From assembly GCF_030315975.1 (NCBI RefSeq), contig NZ_JASXSZ010000001.1, forward strand, positions 1,202,980 through 1,266,979: 64,000 nt of DNA, in the 5' to 3' direction. Both the position numbers and the translations under genes were made by a program. Of the stretch, positions 18,333 to 27,649 are shown in pieces; position 1 is the first letter of the stretch, and each line of letters begins with the position of its first letter. The DNA comes from Microbacterium candidum. Its GTDB lineage: Bacteria; Actinomycetota; Actinomycetes; Actinomycetales; Microbacteriaceae. The notes beneath the pieces were generated by a model. The model had not been told where the DNA came from. It saw nothing but the letters and a program-made list of their open reading frames with translations, and ran no database searches.

Positions 18333-18772
18333 TCTCCTTCGTTGGTCATGGATGCGATGAGGGCCTGCGTCGGGATGCGGCCCGAGGCGACGAGCTGGCC
18401 GCCGTTGCGCCGCACGGCGACGGCGAAGGGCGCCGCCCACGTGTTCTCCCACACGAGGACCGCTGCGCTGCTGCCCGGCTCCATCGCGACGGCGATGTCG
18501 AGCAGGTCCTGCTCGGCGAGCACCTCGGCGAGCGTCGCCTCGATGATGCCGAGGTCGCCGAGCTCCTCGAGGTCCTCGATCTCGGTGACGTCGATCGAGC
18601 CGTCCTCGCCCTTGTGCACGAACATCAGGTCGAGGACGCGCACGGTGCCCTCCGAGACCAGTGCGGCGAGCTCTGCGAGCGCCTCGCCCGTCAGCTGGGT
18701 CTGCCCTGCGGGCAGTTCGACCACGATGTAGTCGATCGGGCCGAGCTCCTCATCAGCGCTGGCATCGGTCAT
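18329..18772 (-). CDS. DUF6325 (DUF1269-like) family protein
   Basis: 147 residues, acidic, beginning GPIDYIVVELP, with a middle segment ALVSEGTVRVLDLMFVHKGEDG and an aliphatic C-terminal strand pair (SAAVLVWENTWAAPFAVAVRR). These are the landmarks of DUF6325/DUF1269 proteins, linked to membrane or stress functions in actinobacteria without a defined activity. The start at 18772 follows GGAGGGAGTAGAC. It forms a two-gene unit with the small protein downstream. Confidence 0.8.
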   Translation of the reverse strand: MTDASADEELGPIDYIVVELPAGQTQLTGEALAELAALVSEGTVRVLDLMFVHKGEDGSIDVTEIEDLEELGDLGIIEATLAEVLAEQDLLDIAVAMEPGSSAAVLVWENTWAAPFAVAVRRNGGQLVASGRIPTQALIASMTNEGE

Positions 18773-18883
18773 GTCTACTCCCTCCGTGCGGAGTGCACGC
18801 CGTCCGTCACTCCCCTGCACACCATCGAAGCGGCGGGGACGCGGAGGAGCGTCATGCGAATCGCGTGAACCGGTCCGAATTCG

Positions 18884-19423
18884 CTAGCCCGCAACCTGGT
18901 AGTCGACCATGAGACATCCGCTCGGCGACAGCTCGCTGCGAAGGGGATCGAGCCGGATGGGAGACAGCCCGTCGAGGAGCCGGGAGCCGCCGCCGACGAC
19001 GTGCGGCCCGATCACGAGTCGCAGTTCGTCAACGAGGCCCGCGGCGAGCAGGGCGCGCGCCACCGAGATGCTGGCGTGCACGCCGATGTCCCCGCCGGGC
19101 TGCTCCTTCAGTCGCGTCACCGTCTCGACGAGATCGCCGGAAGTCTCGGCGTTCGCCCATTCGACATCGAGCGGCGTCGAGGTCACGACGTGCTTTGCGA
19201 CGCCGTTGATGAAGTCCGCGAACGGCTGGATGGAGCTCGTCGGCCAGAACCGCGCCCATTCGTCGTAGCTGCGCCGGCCGAGGATGACGGCATCCTGGGC
19301 CGCGATGACGCCGGCGAGGTTGGCATCCAGGGCCTCGTCCCAGTCCGTGATGAACCGGTCCGGATCCTCGGCGACGCCGTCGAGGGACAGCAGCTCGTAG
19401 ACGACGACCTTGCGCATGTTCAT
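18884..19423 (-). CDS. Dihydrofolate-reductase-like (RibD C-terminal) family protein
   Basis: A 179-residue protein of the DHFR/RibD-C fold: KVVVYELLSLDGVAEDPDRF at the N-terminus, ILGRRSYDEWARFWPT, and a late segment (VDELRLVIGPHVVGGGSRLLDG) with the glycine loop typical of NADPH binding. This family (YwjB/YyaP-like) is widespread and mostly uncharacterised; it is not the housekeeping folate enzyme. The start at 19423 overlaps the dehydrogenase stop by ATGA, so the two are coupled. Confidence 0.85.
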   Translation of the reverse strand: MNMRKVVVYELLSLDGVAEDPDRFITDWDEALDANLAGVIAAQDAVILGRRSYDEWARFWPTSSIQPFADFINGVAKHVVTSTPLDVEWANAETSGDLVETVTRLKEQPGGDIGVHASISVARALLAAGLVDELRLVIGPHVVGGGSRLLDGLSPIRLDPLRSELSPSGCLMVDYQVAG

Positions 19424-20451
19424 GCCGACTCCGTCTCCAGCAGCACCTTGATGGCGCGGCGCTCGTCCATCGCCCGGTAGCCCTCGGCCGCATCCTCCAG
19501 CGGGAGGGTGAGGTCGAACACCGCACCCGGGTCGATCTCGTCGTTCATGATGAGCTCGACGAGCTCGGGAAGGAAGCGCCGCACGGGTGCCGGCCCGCCG
19601 TGCAGGTGCTGGCCTGCGAAGAAGAGCTCTCGCCCGGGGAGGGCGACGTCGTGCGAGACGCCGACGTAGCCGATGTGCCCGCCGGCCCGCGTGGAGCGGA
19701 TCGCCTGCATCATCGACTCCTGCGTGCCGACCGCCTCGATGACCGAGTGGGCGCCGAGTCCGCCCGTCAGCTCCTTGATCCGCGCGACGCCCTCGTCGCC
19801 GCGTTCTTCGACGATGTCGGTGGCGCCGAAGCGGAGCGCGAGCGCCTGGCGGTCGGCGTGCCGGCTCATGGCGATGATCCGCTCCGCGCCGAGCCGCTGG
19901 GCGGCGAGGATCCCGAGGAGTCCCACCGCTCCGTCGCCGACGACCGCGACCGTCTTCCCGGGTCCCGCCTCCGCGGCGACCGCGGCGAACCACCCCGTCC
20001 CGAGGACGTCGGATGCCGCGAGGAGCCCGCGCACCTGGTGCGGCGTGGGCTGTCGCGATGTCGCTACGAGCGTCCCATCGGCGAGCGGCACGCGCACGCG
20101 CTCCGCCTGCGTGCCGATCGCGCCCATCGAGACGCGGTGGATGCAGTGCGACTGGTAGCCGGCCCGGCAGATCTCGCACGTGTCGTCCGAGGCGATGAAC
20201 GACCCGACGACGAAGTCGCCCACCGTGATGCTCTTCACGTCGGCGCCCACCTGTTCGACGACGCCGACGTACTCGTGCCCCATCGGAGCGGGTGCGCGGA
20301 GCGTGTCGGTGCCGCGGTAGGGCCACAGGTCGGATCCGCAGATGCAGGCGGCGGTGACGCGGATGACGGCATCCGTCGGCTCTTCGATGACAGGATCGGC
20401 GCGCTCCTCGACGCGGACGTCTCCCGGTGCGTACATGATCACTCCGCGCAT
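19420..20451 (-). CDS. Zinc-dependent alcohol dehydrogenase family protein
   Basis: Medium-chain dehydrogenase/reductase of 343 residues. Catalytic zinc ligands are seen in CICGSD and GHEYVG. The structural-zinc loop (DTCEICRAGYQSHC) keeps three cysteines in place of the usual four. The Rossmann motif is VAVVGDGAVGLLGI. The VIEEPTDAVIRVTAACICGSDLWPYRG start is typical of the formaldehyde/threonine-dehydrogenase-like branch. An AAGGGA ribosome site lies 6 bases before the ATG. The substrate is probably an alcohol or aldehyde; identity open. Operon with the DHFR-like gene. Confidence 0.88.
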   Translation of the reverse strand: MRGVIMYAPGDVRVEERADPVIEEPTDAVIRVTAACICGSDLWPYRGTDTLRAPAPMGHEYVGVVEQVGADVKSITVGDFVVGSFIASDDTCEICRAGYQSHCIHRVSMGAIGTQAERVRVPLADGTLVATSRQPTPHQVRGLLAASDVLGTGWFAAVAAEAGPGKTVAVVGDGAVGLLGILAAQRLGAERIIAMSRHADRQALALRFGATDIVEERGDEGVARIKELTGGLGAHSVIEAVGTQESMMQAIRSTRAGGHIGYVGVSHDVALPGRELFFAGQHLHGGPAPVRRFLPELVELIMNDEIDPGAVFDLTLPLEDAAEGYRAMDERRAIKVLLETESA

Positions 20452-20613
20452 GCGTGTGTCCCTTCGGTTCTCGTGCGGCCCACGCCCCGGGCGAGCCGCC
20501 CCTCAAGTAGACACCGGATGAGGGTGCCGGAGACAGGCCCTGCGAGAACCCGTCCCAGGCGTCCTTTGCGGACTGTCAGCCCGTGCGTAGGACCGGCGCA
20601 TACCTTGTTGCGC

Positions 20614-21966
20614 ATGACGGCGTTCACGGGGGCGTCGGTGTCTGGGCTGTCCGGCCCTGAGTCGTTCGCGGGCGAAAGCCGGGCGGACGAGGGCCGTGAC
20701 ATCCCGTGGCCGCTGCTTATCGCGTGGGGACTGGCGCTCGCGGTGCTCGCGTGGCTGCGCCTCGCGCCGTCCGCGCGGGACACGCTGTGGGCGGAGGACG
20801 GCACGTTGTTCCTGCAGTCCGCGGCCGGCCACGCGCAGTGGACGACGCTGTTCGCGCCCTACGCCGGCTACCTGCATCTGGTGCCGCGGCTCGAGGCGAT
20901 CACGACCGTCGACCTCGTCCCGGTGCAGTGGTGGGCGCTGTCGATGACGGCGCTCAGCTGCGCGGTGGCGGGCCTCGTGGCCGTCGTCGTGTTCGTGGCA
21001 TCCCGCGACCTGCTACCCGGGATCGCCCCGCGCCTGGTCGTCTCCGGACTCACGGTGCTGACGCCGCTCCTGCCACGCGAAGTGCTCGGCAACGCCGCCA
21101 ACGTGCACACCCTGCTGTTCTGGGGCGTCTTCTGGGTGCTCCTCGCCGCCCCGCGCACCCGCGCCGGCCGCATCGGGTATGCACTCTTCGTTCTGGTGTC
21201 CGCCCTCACCGAGATCCAGACCGTCTTCCTGCTGCCGCTGCTCCTCTGGAACCGGCGCGATCGCCGCACGTGGCCGATCAAGCTCGCGCTCGTCGTCGGA
21301 GTCGCCGGGCAGTTCCTCGCAGAGCTCCTCGCGCCGCGCGGTGCCGGCCAACCGGTCACGGTGGGCATCCCGTCGCTCATCGACGGATGGTTCATCAACG
21401 GGATCCTCACGTCATGGGTGCCGATCCCTGTACTCGGCAACATCCTCGCGGCGTCGATGCCCGTCATCCTGATCCTCGCCCTCGTACCGATGGCGGCCGT
21501 CGCCGTCACGACGTTCTTCGGCACCGCGGCGCACCGCGCGCTCGCCTGGATCCTCGCCGGATACTCGGTCCTCATCTGGTGCGCCGGCGTGATCGTCGAC
21601 CCGGCGCCCTGGTACCAGTACGCGACGTTCACGCAGGCCGAGCTGACCCATGTGTGGCTCAGTCGATACGGCGTCATCCCCGCGATGATGCTGCTCGCCG
21701 AACTGCCGCTGGCGGCGGTCGCACTGGTTCGGTCGCGGTCGCGCCCGCGCCGGGTCGCGGCATCCGTCCTCATCGCGGCGGTGGTGCTGACCGTGTTCGT
21801 GCAGGCGCCCGAGAACCTCAGCCGTCGCGACTACGGTCCGGCCTGGGGACCGCAGATCGCCGCGGCCGAGCAGAAGTGCGATCGCCCGACGGTGACGTCG
21901 GTCGAGATCGGGGAGACGCTCGGCTGGTCGACGCGCGTCCCGTGCTCGTTCTTCGCCGGGGAGTGA
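20614..21966 (+). CDS. Polytopic membrane protein, probable GT-C-type glycosyltransferase relative
   Basis: 450 residues with about ten hydrophobic segments. The first outside loop carries an acidic motif (DTLWAEDGTLFLQSA), and a conserved SRYGVIPAMMLLAELP segment lies near the end. Polytopic proteins with an early Asp/Glu loop motif resemble GT-C glycosyltransferases that use lipid-linked sugars, but I cannot place it in a named family. The start at 20614 has no ribosome site; TACCTT lies 7 bases upstream, which fits a leaderless transcript. The much longer upstream open frame is antisense to the alcohol dehydrogenase and not real. Confidence 0.75.
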   Translation: MTAFTGASVSGLSGPESFAGESRADEGRDIPWPLLIAWGLALAVLAWLRLAPSARDTLWAEDGTLFLQSAAGHAQWTTLFAPYAGYLHLVPRLEAITTVDLVPVQWWALSMTALSCAVAGLVAVVVFVASRDLLPGIAPRLVVSGLTVLTPLLPREVLGNAANVHTLLFWGVFWVLLAAPRTRAGRIGYALFVLVSALTEIQTVFLLPLLLWNRRDRRTWPIKLALVVGVAGQFLAELLAPRGAGQPVTVGIPSLIDGWFINGILTSWVPIPVLGNILAASMPVILILALVPMAAVAVTTFFGTAAHRALAWILAGYSVLIWCAGVIVDPAPWYQYATFTQAELTHVWLSRYGVIPAMMLLAELPLAAVALVRSRSRPRRVAASVLIAAVVLTVFVQAPENLSRRDYGPAWGPQIAAAEQKCDRPTVTSVEIGETLGWSTRVPCSFFAGE

Positions 21967-21972
21967 GGCACA

Positions 21973-21989
21973 GCCGCCAGCAAGGCGGC
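21973..21989. terminator. Short hairpin between convergent genes
   Basis: GCCGCC-AGCAA-GGCGGC, perfect 6-bp stem and 5-base loop, in the 25-bp gap between the membrane-protein stop and the TetR stop. Position supports a shared terminator; no U-tract. Confidence 0.5.
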
Positions 21990-21991
21990 CG

Positions 21992-22567
21992 TCAGGAGAC
22001 GGGGAGCCGGGCGGCCTGCTCGACGAGGTGGGTCGCGACCGTGTCGAACGGATGGATGCTGCGCTCCGCACGCGCGAGCACGACGGCGCCCTCGGCGGCC
22101 GCGACCGAGATCGTGGCGAAGGAGGACGCCTCCTCGGCGGGCACGCCGGCCTGGCCCAGCATCCGCGCCAGCTGCTCGGTCGAGGCGCGGAAGACCGCGC
22201 GTGCGCGGCCGATCAGCTCCTCGGCGTCGGTCGAGACGGTGACCGCGAGGACGGGGCATCCCGCCGTCATCTCCGAGTTGACGAGCGTGTGCCGCCAGAT
22301 CTGCAGGAAGCCGCCGATGACGCGCTCCGGAGAGGACCCGGCGAACTGCTCCGTCCACGCGGTGTAGCGCTCGCCGGTCAGGTCGATCGCGGCGGCGATG
22401 AGCTGATCCTTGCCCTGCGGGAAGTGGTGGTAGATCGAGCCGCGCGGCGCTCCGGTGACCTCGAGGACGTCGGAGAACGACGTGCCGGTCAGCCCGTTCG
22501 TCGCCAGCAGGTCCATGGCGCCGAGAACCATCAGGTCGCGCGTGTCGCGGGCCACGGCATCCTCCAT
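21992..22567 (-). CDS. TetR/AcrR-family transcriptional regulator
   Basis: 191 residues. The N-terminal helix-turn-helix reads TRDLMVLGAMDLLATNGLTGTSFSDVLEVTGAPRGSIYHHFPQGKDQL, with the diagnostic YHHF. The C-terminal ligand domain resembles the LmrA/YxaF group. The start lies 7 bases from a perfect 6-6-6 inverted repeat, which suggests autoregulation. It is separated by 48 bp from the upstream lgt gene on the same strand; whether lgt read-through contributes is unclear. Ligand and other targets unknown. Confidence 0.9.
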   Translation of the reverse strand: MEDAVARDTRDLMVLGAMDLLATNGLTGTSFSDVLEVTGAPRGSIYHHFPQGKDQLIAAAIDLTGERYTAWTEQFAGSSPERVIGGFLQIWRHTLVNSEMTAGCPVLAVTVSTDAEELIGRARAVFRASTEQLARMLGQAGVPAEEASSFATISVAAAEGAVVLARAERSIHPFDTVATHLVEQAARLPVS

Positions 22568-22574
22568 CCGCTCG

Positions 22575-22592
22575 ATATGAGGGACATCATAT
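22575..22592. promoter_or_regulatory. Candidate TetR operator
   Basis: Perfect inverted repeat ATATGA-GGGACA-TCATAT in the 48-bp gap between the TetR start and the lgt stop. An AT-rich dyad of 18 bp just before a TetR gene is the standard arrangement for autoregulation. Confidence 0.75.
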
Positions 22593-22615
22593 TGGCGCGG
22601 ATGCGCGCTTCCGCG

Positions 22616-23518
22616 TCAGGCGGCCGCTTTCGTCTCCGTGTCCGCGTCCGCGTCCTTCTTCTTCAGCACGGCGCGGGAGTCGGGCCGGGTGAACGGCGAC
22701 GGCTCGGCCCCGGGATGACGGCGCGACTGGACGATCAGCAGGACGAGACCGATGGCGACCGCGCCGAAGGACGCCCACACGTTCGCGGGGATGCCGAGGA
22801 AGCTGTCGCTCGACGGGTCGATGCGGATCGACTCGAGGAAGCTCCGCCCGGCGCCGTACCAGATGAGGTACAGCGCGAGCATGCGGCCCCACTGCAGCGT
22901 GAAGCGCCGCTCGAGCAGCAGCAGCACGACGAAGCCGAGCATGTTCCAGATGATCTCGTAGAGGAACAGCGGGTGGAACAGCGTCCCCGGAGCGAGTCCC
23001 GGCGGGAACTTCGGGTTCGTGGCCTCGATCTGCAGGCCCCACGGCAGCGTCGTCGGCAGCCCGAACAGCTCGTGGTTGAAGTAGTTGCCGAGCCGGCCGA
23101 GCGACTGGGCGACGAGGAGGGCGGGGGCCAGCGCGTCCGCGAACGTCCAGAAGCGCACGCCCGCGCGGCGGCAGGCGATCCAGATGCCGATCGCGCCGCC
23201 GATGAGCGACCCGTACAGGGCGTTGCCGCCGTCCCAGATCGCGAAGACGTCCCACAGGTTCTTGCCGGGGCCGAAGTAGTCGCCGACGTGCGTGAACACG
23301 TGGTAGAACCGGGCGAAGATGATCCCGAGCGGCACCGCCCACAGCGCCGCGTCGATCGCGAAGCCCGGGTCGACGCCGCGCCGGGCCAGGCGGCGGCCGG
23401 TGATCCACACGGCGGCGACGATCCCCGCGATGATGCACAGCGCATACGTGTGGATCGTGAGCGGACCGATCTGGAACTGGGCCCATTCCGGCGGGGGACT
23501 CGGGATGCTGGTCTTCAT
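22616..23518 (-). CDS. lgt: Prolipoprotein diacylglyceryl transferase
   Basis: Moves a diacylglyceryl group from phosphatidylglycerol to the lipobox cysteine of prelipoproteins at the membrane. 300 residues with about seven membrane segments. The signature GRLGNYFNHELFG holds the essential Arg, Asn and Glu (R143, N146 and E151 in the E. coli enzyme). The C-terminus carries a charged Lys/Asp tail, as in other actinobacterial Lgt. Its substrates include the two lipoprotein binding proteins encoded in this window. The start at 23518 is preceded by GGAGAG. Confidence 0.96.
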   Translation of the reverse strand: MKTSIPSPPPEWAQFQIGPLTIHTYALCIIAGIVAAVWITGRRLARRGVDPGFAIDAALWAVPLGIIFARFYHVFTHVGDYFGPGKNLWDVFAIWDGGNALYGSLIGGAIGIWIACRRAGVRFWTFADALAPALLVAQSLGRLGNYFNHELFGLPTTLPWGLQIEATNPKFPPGLAPGTLFHPLFLYEIIWNMLGFVVLLLLERRFTLQWGRMLALYLIWYGAGRSFLESIRIDPSSDSFLGIPANVWASFGAVAIGLVLLIVQSRRHPGAEPSPFTRPDSRAVLKKKDADADTETKAAA

Positions 23519-23629
23519 AGGGAGCTCTCCGGCTGCTGTGTCGGACGGTTCAGCCTATGGCGGATCGCTCTGGACGCGCTGAGAGCCGCCCGACGTATCA
23601 CGACCTCGCGTGGGATACTCCTCGCAATC

Positions 23630-23649
23630 GTCAGGCAGTGAGGCCTGAC
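23630..23649. promoter_or_regulatory. Inverted repeat in acyl-CoA dehydrogenase leader
   Basis: GTCAGGC-AGTGAG-GCCTGAC: perfect 7-bp arms and 6-base spacer, about 17 bases before ATG 23667 and just downstream of a GATACT -10-like element (near 23613). It could be a repressor operator or an RNA hairpin in the leader. The arms differ from the nearby TetR dyad. Confidence 0.6.
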
Positions 23650-23666
23650 CACGAAGGGATGCGCGC

Positions 23667-24824
23667 ATGCGACGCGACGTGTACGGACCCGAGCACGAGG
23701 CCTTCCGGCAGACGATGCGCGAGTTCATCGCGCGAGAGGTCACCCCCTCCTATCCCGAGTGGGAGCGCGCAGGCAGAGTGCCGCGGTCGCTGTATCTCGG
23801 CATGGGGGAGCTGGGCGTCTTCGGGATCGATGTGCCGGAGGTCTACGGCGGGGCGGGCGAGTTCAGCCCGCCGTACGCGCTCGTCATCGAGGAGGAGTCC
23901 TGTCGCGCGGGCGTGATCCTCGGGGCGTGGAGCACCCACACGCACCTGGTTCTGCCCTATCTCAAGGCGTTCGCGACACCCGAGCAGATGCACCGATGGA
24001 TGCCGGGGTTCATGAGCGGCGAGATGATGACGGCGCTCGCGATGACGGAGCCAGGGACGGGATCGGATGTCGCCGGCATCCGCACGAGCGCGAGGCTGTC
24101 CGAGGACGGCACCCACTACGTCGTCAACGGGGCGAAGACGTTCATCACCGGCGGGGTGCAGGCCGACCGCATCCTCACCGTCTGCCGGACGTCGCCGGCG
24201 ACGGAGGGCGACCGCCGCGGCGGGCTCACGCTGCTGTTCATCGACACGACGTCGGAGGGCTTCTCGGTCTCCCGCGCCCTCGACAAGCTCGGCCAGCATG
24301 CGAGCGACACCGGCGAGCTGTCATTCGTCGATGTGAAGGTCCCCGTGGGCGACCGGGTCGGCGAGGAGGGGAAGGCGTTCGGCTACCTGGCGATCAATCT
24401 CGTCCAGGAGCGGCTCGGCTGCGCCGCCGGCGCGTATGCCCAGGCCGCCGCCGCCATCGGGTTCGCGCTCGAGTACACGCGGTCGCGTCAGGCGTTCGGG
24501 CAGCCGATCGCGTCGTTCCAGAACACGAAGTTCGAGCTGGCGGCGTGCTCGGCGGAGGTCGAGGCGCTGCAGGCGATGCTGGACCGCGCGACGAGGCTGT
24601 TCGAGACGGGAGAGCTGGATGCGGCGGATGCGGCGCGCCTCAAGCTCTTCGCGACGGAGGTGGCCGGGCGAGTGGTCGACCGGTGTCTGCAGCTGCACGG
24701 CGGCTACGGATACATGAACGAGTACCCCATCGCGCGGCTGTACGCCGACACGCGCGTGACGCGGATCTACGCCGGGTCGAACGAGATCATGAAGACCATC
24801 ATCGCCAAGTCGATGGGGCTGTAG
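23667..24824 (+). CDS. Acyl-CoA dehydrogenase
   Basis: FAD enzyme that desaturates an acyl-CoA at the alpha-beta bond. 385 residues: N-terminal helical domain, middle beta domain (MTEPGTGSDVAGI), C-terminal helical domain ending RIYAGSNEIMKTIIAKSM. The position of the medium-chain enzyme's catalytic Glu is Ala here (YAG in place of YEG). As in long-chain and isovaleryl enzymes, the base is therefore probably E248 in VQERLGC. This is a known alternative, not a defect. It stands alone on the plus strand, divergent from lgt. Chain-length preference unknown. Confidence 0.9.
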   Translation: MRRDVYGPEHEAFRQTMREFIAREVTPSYPEWERAGRVPRSLYLGMGELGVFGIDVPEVYGGAGEFSPPYALVIEEESCRAGVILGAWSTHTHLVLPYLKAFATPEQMHRWMPGFMSGEMMTALAMTEPGTGSDVAGIRTSARLSEDGTHYVVNGAKTFITGGVQADRILTVCRTSPATEGDRRGGLTLLFIDTTSEGFSVSRALDKLGQHASDTGELSFVDVKVPVGDRVGEEGKAFGYLAINLVQERLGCAAGAYAQAAAAIGFALEYTRSRQAFGQPIASFQNTKFELAACSAEVEALQAMLDRATRLFETGELDAADAARLKLFATEVAGRVVDRCLQLHGGYGYMNEYPIARLYADTRVTRIYAGSNEIMKTIIAKSMGL

Positions 24825-24910
24825 CGCCGCACACCCCTTGCGCAACCGTCTCCGCATTCACTAGACCGGGGGAGCAGGGTCGCGCGCCCGCGGGCCCCTG
24901 AGGAGGCGCC

Positions 24911-26494
24911 ATGAGTGCGACCGAGCAGCATCCCCACGACCCGGAGCAGGAGCTCGAGAACAGCAGGGAACTCGTCGGCGACGTCATGCTGGCGGCCCAG
25001 GACTTCTCCAGCGAAGAGGAGGGCTACCACAAGACCCTGCGGCCGCGGCAGATCCAGATGATCGCGATCGGGGGCGCGATCGGAACGGGCCTGTTCCTCG
25101 GCGCCGGCGGACGTCTGGCCAGCTCGGGGCCGTCGCTCATCCTCGTCTACGCCGTGTGCGGGTTCTTCGCGTTCCTCATCCTGCGGGCGCTCGGGGAGCT
25201 CGTCCTCCACCGTCCGTCGTCGGGGTCGTTCGTCTCCTACGCGCGCGAGTTCTACGGCGAGAAGATGGCGTACACGGCGGGGTGGCTCTACTTCCTGAAC
25301 TGGGCGTTCACGTCGATCGTGGATGTCACGGCGGTGGCCCTCTACGTGAAGTTCTGGGCGCCGTACGTGCCGTTCCTGCAGACGGTGCCGCAGTGGGCGA
25401 TCGCCCTCGTCGCGCTCATCATCGTGCTGAGCCTCAACCTCGTCTCGGTGAAGGTGTTCGGCGAGATGGAGTTCTGGTTCGCCATGATCAAGGTGGCGGC
25501 GCTCATCGCCTTCCTCATCATCGGCATCATCTTCCTCGTCTTCGTGGGGCACACGGATGTCGGCCCCACCGGGATCACCGTCATCACGAGCAACGGCGGC
25601 ATGTTCCCGATGGGCGCGTTCGCGCCGCTGCTGGCCATCAGCGGGGTCGTGTTCGCCTACGCGGCGATCGAGCTCGTGGGCACGGCGGCGGGGGAGACGG
25701 CGGAGCCGAGGAAGATCATGCCGCGGGCCGTGAACACCGTCGTGATCCGCATCGCGGTCTTCTACGTCGGCTCGATCCTGCTCCTGTCGCTCCTGCTCCC
25801 GTACAACACCTACTCGGCCGACGAGTCGCCGTTCGTGACGTTCTTCTCCCACATCGGGTCGCCGCAGGCCGGGGAGGTGTCTGCATCCATCATGAACTTC
25901 GTCGTGCTGACCGCGGCGCTCTCGAGCCTGAACGCGGGCCTGTATTCCACCGGCCGCATCCTGCGCTCGATGGCGGTCAACGGATCGGCACCGCTGTTCA
26001 CGATGCGGATGAGCAAGCACGGCGTGCCGTACGGCGGCATCCTGCTGACGTCCTGCATCACGCTGCTCGGCGTCGGGCTGAACGCGATCGTGCCGCAGGA
26101 GGCGTTCGAGATCGTGCTGAACGTGTCGGCGCTCGGGATCATCGGCGGCTGGGGGACGATCATCCTCTGCCAGATGAAGCTCCACCGCTGGGCACGCGAC
26201 GGTCGGATCGAGAGGCCGTCCTTCCGGCTGTTCGGCGCGCCGTTCACCGCATGGCTGACGCTCGCGTTCCTGGCGTTCGTGCTGGTGACGATGGCGTTCA
26301 CACCGACGGGGCGCTGGGTGCTGGCATCGCTCGTCATCATCATCCCGCTGTTGATCATCGGCTGGTTCTCGTTCCGCAAGCGCATCGAGGCCGCCGCCGC
26401 GGCCCGCGAGGGGCATACCGGCACCTTCCCGGTCGTGGCCGAGCGGCCCTCGATCGACGACCCGCCGAGGATCTTCCGCAAGCACGACGACTGA
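24911..26494 (+). CDS. Amino-acid permease, APC superfamily (AAT family)
   Basis: Proton-coupled amino-acid uptake at the membrane. 527 residues, 12 predicted membrane segments, with the AAT signature near the N-terminus: [21 protein letters not shown]. The [17 protein letters not shown] segment is the conserved cytoplasmic loop of GabP/AroP/ProY-like permeases. A longer-than-usual hydrophilic N-terminus (about 45 residues) is acidic. ATG 24911 follows CTGAGGAGG. Substrate (GABA, proline or aromatic amino acids) cannot be told. Possible co-transcription with the channel gene 66 bp downstream. Confidence 0.9.
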   Translation: MSATEQHPHDPEQELENSRELVGDVMLAAQDFSSEEEGYHKTLRPRQIQMIAIGGAIGTGLFLGAGGRLASSGPSLILVYAVCGFFAFLILRALGELVLHRPSSGSFVSYAREFYGEKMAYTAGWLYFLNWAFTSIVDVTAVALYVKFWAPYVPFLQTVPQWAIALVALIIVLSLNLVSVKVFGEMEFWFAMIKVAALIAFLIIGIIFLVFVGHTDVGPTGITVITSNGGMFPMGAFAPLLAISGVVFAYAAIELVGTAAGETAEPRKIMPRAVNTVVIRIAVFYVGSILLLSLLLPYNTYSADESPFVTFFSHIGSPQAGEVSASIMNFVVLTAALSSLNAGLYSTGRILRSMAVNGSAPLFTMRMSKHGVPYGGILLTSCITLLGVGLNAIVPQEAFEIVLNVSALGIIGGWGTIILCQMKLHRWARDGRIERPSFRLFGAPFTAWLTLAFLAFVLVTMAFTPTGRWVLASLVIIIPLLIIGWFSFRKRIEAAAAAREGHTGTFPVVAERPSIDDPPRIFRKHDD

Positions 26495-26560
26495 TTCCGG
26501 CCGGCCATGCCGGAAAATGGTCCCGCGTCCGCACGGCGGATCGTCGGAACCGGAGGAGTC

Positions 26561-27586
26561 ATGGCCAGAACACGCGCCCCCAAGCCGCCCCGCAGCGAGC
26601 TGAAGAACATCTCGTACGAGATCTTCATCGGGCTGCTGTCGATCATGTCGATCGTCAACATCGCGCTCGAGTGGCTCGTGAAGGATCAGGAGCTGCAGGG
26701 GATCCTGTTCGTGATGAACGGGCTGTTCAGCATCATCTTCCTGATCGACTTCACGTACCGGATCTGCACGGCGCCGTCGGCCGCGGGCTACTTCTTCCGC
26801 GGATTCGGCTGGGCGGACCTCCTCGCGAGCCTGCCGTTCGCCGAGCTCAAGATCCTGCGTCTGTTCCGCGTGCTGCGGGTGCTCCGGCTCATGCGCGAGC
26901 TCGGTCCGCGCACGATCTTCCACCGGGTGATCAGCGACCGGGCGAACAGCGCCCTGATGACCCTGCTCCTCATGGGAGTCATCGTGATGCAGTACGGCAG
27001 CCTCATGATCCTCAAGGTCGAGGAGTACGCGGAGGGCGCCAATATCGTCAATGCGTCCGACGCGCTCTGGTACACGATCGTCACGATCTCGACCGTCGGC
27101 TACGGCGACCAGTACCCCGTGACGAATACGGGACGCATGATCGGCACGATCATCATCATCGTCGGCGTCGGCATCTTCGGAACGTTCACCGGTTACCTCG
27201 CCAATCTGTTCCTCGGCCCCGGCAAGGGGGAGCCTGCTCCCGCGGCTCAGGATGCGGATGCGGATGCCGACGGCACGGTCTCCGTCACTGCGGAGGCGAC
27301 TTCGCCCGAGAAGACGGAAGCGAAGCATCGCCACAAGAGGAAGAAGGGCCTCGTCGACGGGTCGCGCGAGGGCATCGCGCAGGCGGCATCGAGCGGTGTC
27401 GCCGCGGGCGGGGTCTCGGGCGCGGTCAAGAGCGGGGCGACCGCCGAGCCCGCGGACGGTGCATCGCCGGGGGATGTCGCAGTCGAGTCTGCTTCCTCTG
27501 TCGACACCGCCCGGCTCGAGCAGCTGCTGGAGGAGTCCGAGTCCAGGATCGTCGAGATCCGGCGGATGCTGGCCGACGCCCGATAG
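26561..27586 (+). CDS. Voltage-gated-type potassium channel
   Basis: 341 residues. An ion-transport domain at about 20-215 has S1-S4-like segments, including an Arg-rich stretch (LRLFRVLRVLRLMREL) like a voltage sensor. The selectivity filter is TVGYGD (178-183), followed by the last inner helix. The C-terminal 120 residues are low-complexity, basic then acidic, and end in a short coiled coil (TARLEQLLEESESRIVEIRRML). The start at 26561 follows GGAGGAGTC; an upstream ATG at 26507 lacks a ribosome site. Sets membrane potential or potassium efflux. Confidence 0.92.
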   Translation: MARTRAPKPPRSELKNISYEIFIGLLSIMSIVNIALEWLVKDQELQGILFVMNGLFSIIFLIDFTYRICTAPSAAGYFFRGFGWADLLASLPFAELKILRLFRVLRVLRLMRELGPRTIFHRVISDRANSALMTLLLMGVIVMQYGSLMILKVEEYAEGANIVNASDALWYTIVTISTVGYGDQYPVTNTGRMIGTIIIIVGVGIFGTFTGYLANLFLGPGKGEPAPAAQDADADADGTVSVTAEATSPEKTEAKHRHKRKKGLVDGSREGIAQAASSGVAAGGVSGAVKSGATAEPADGASPGDVAVESASSVDTARLEQLLEESESRIVEIRRMLADAR

Positions 27587-27649
27587 AGACGTCGGGGCCA
27601 GCGCGGATGGTCCGAACCGTGCCGGCCGCGTCGGAACGGCGGTCCTGAC

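Noticed and set aside
23667..24824. Acyl-CoA dehydrogenase as catalytically dead because YEG is YAG
   Set aside because: Long-chain and isovaleryl-type enzymes place the catalytic Glu in another helix, and E248 fits that position.
24767..27334. 855-codon open frame on the minus strand
   Set aside because: It lies antisense to the permease and channel genes, which have clear domains. Its translation is Arg/Asp/His-rich low-complexity of the kind that GC-rich third positions produce.
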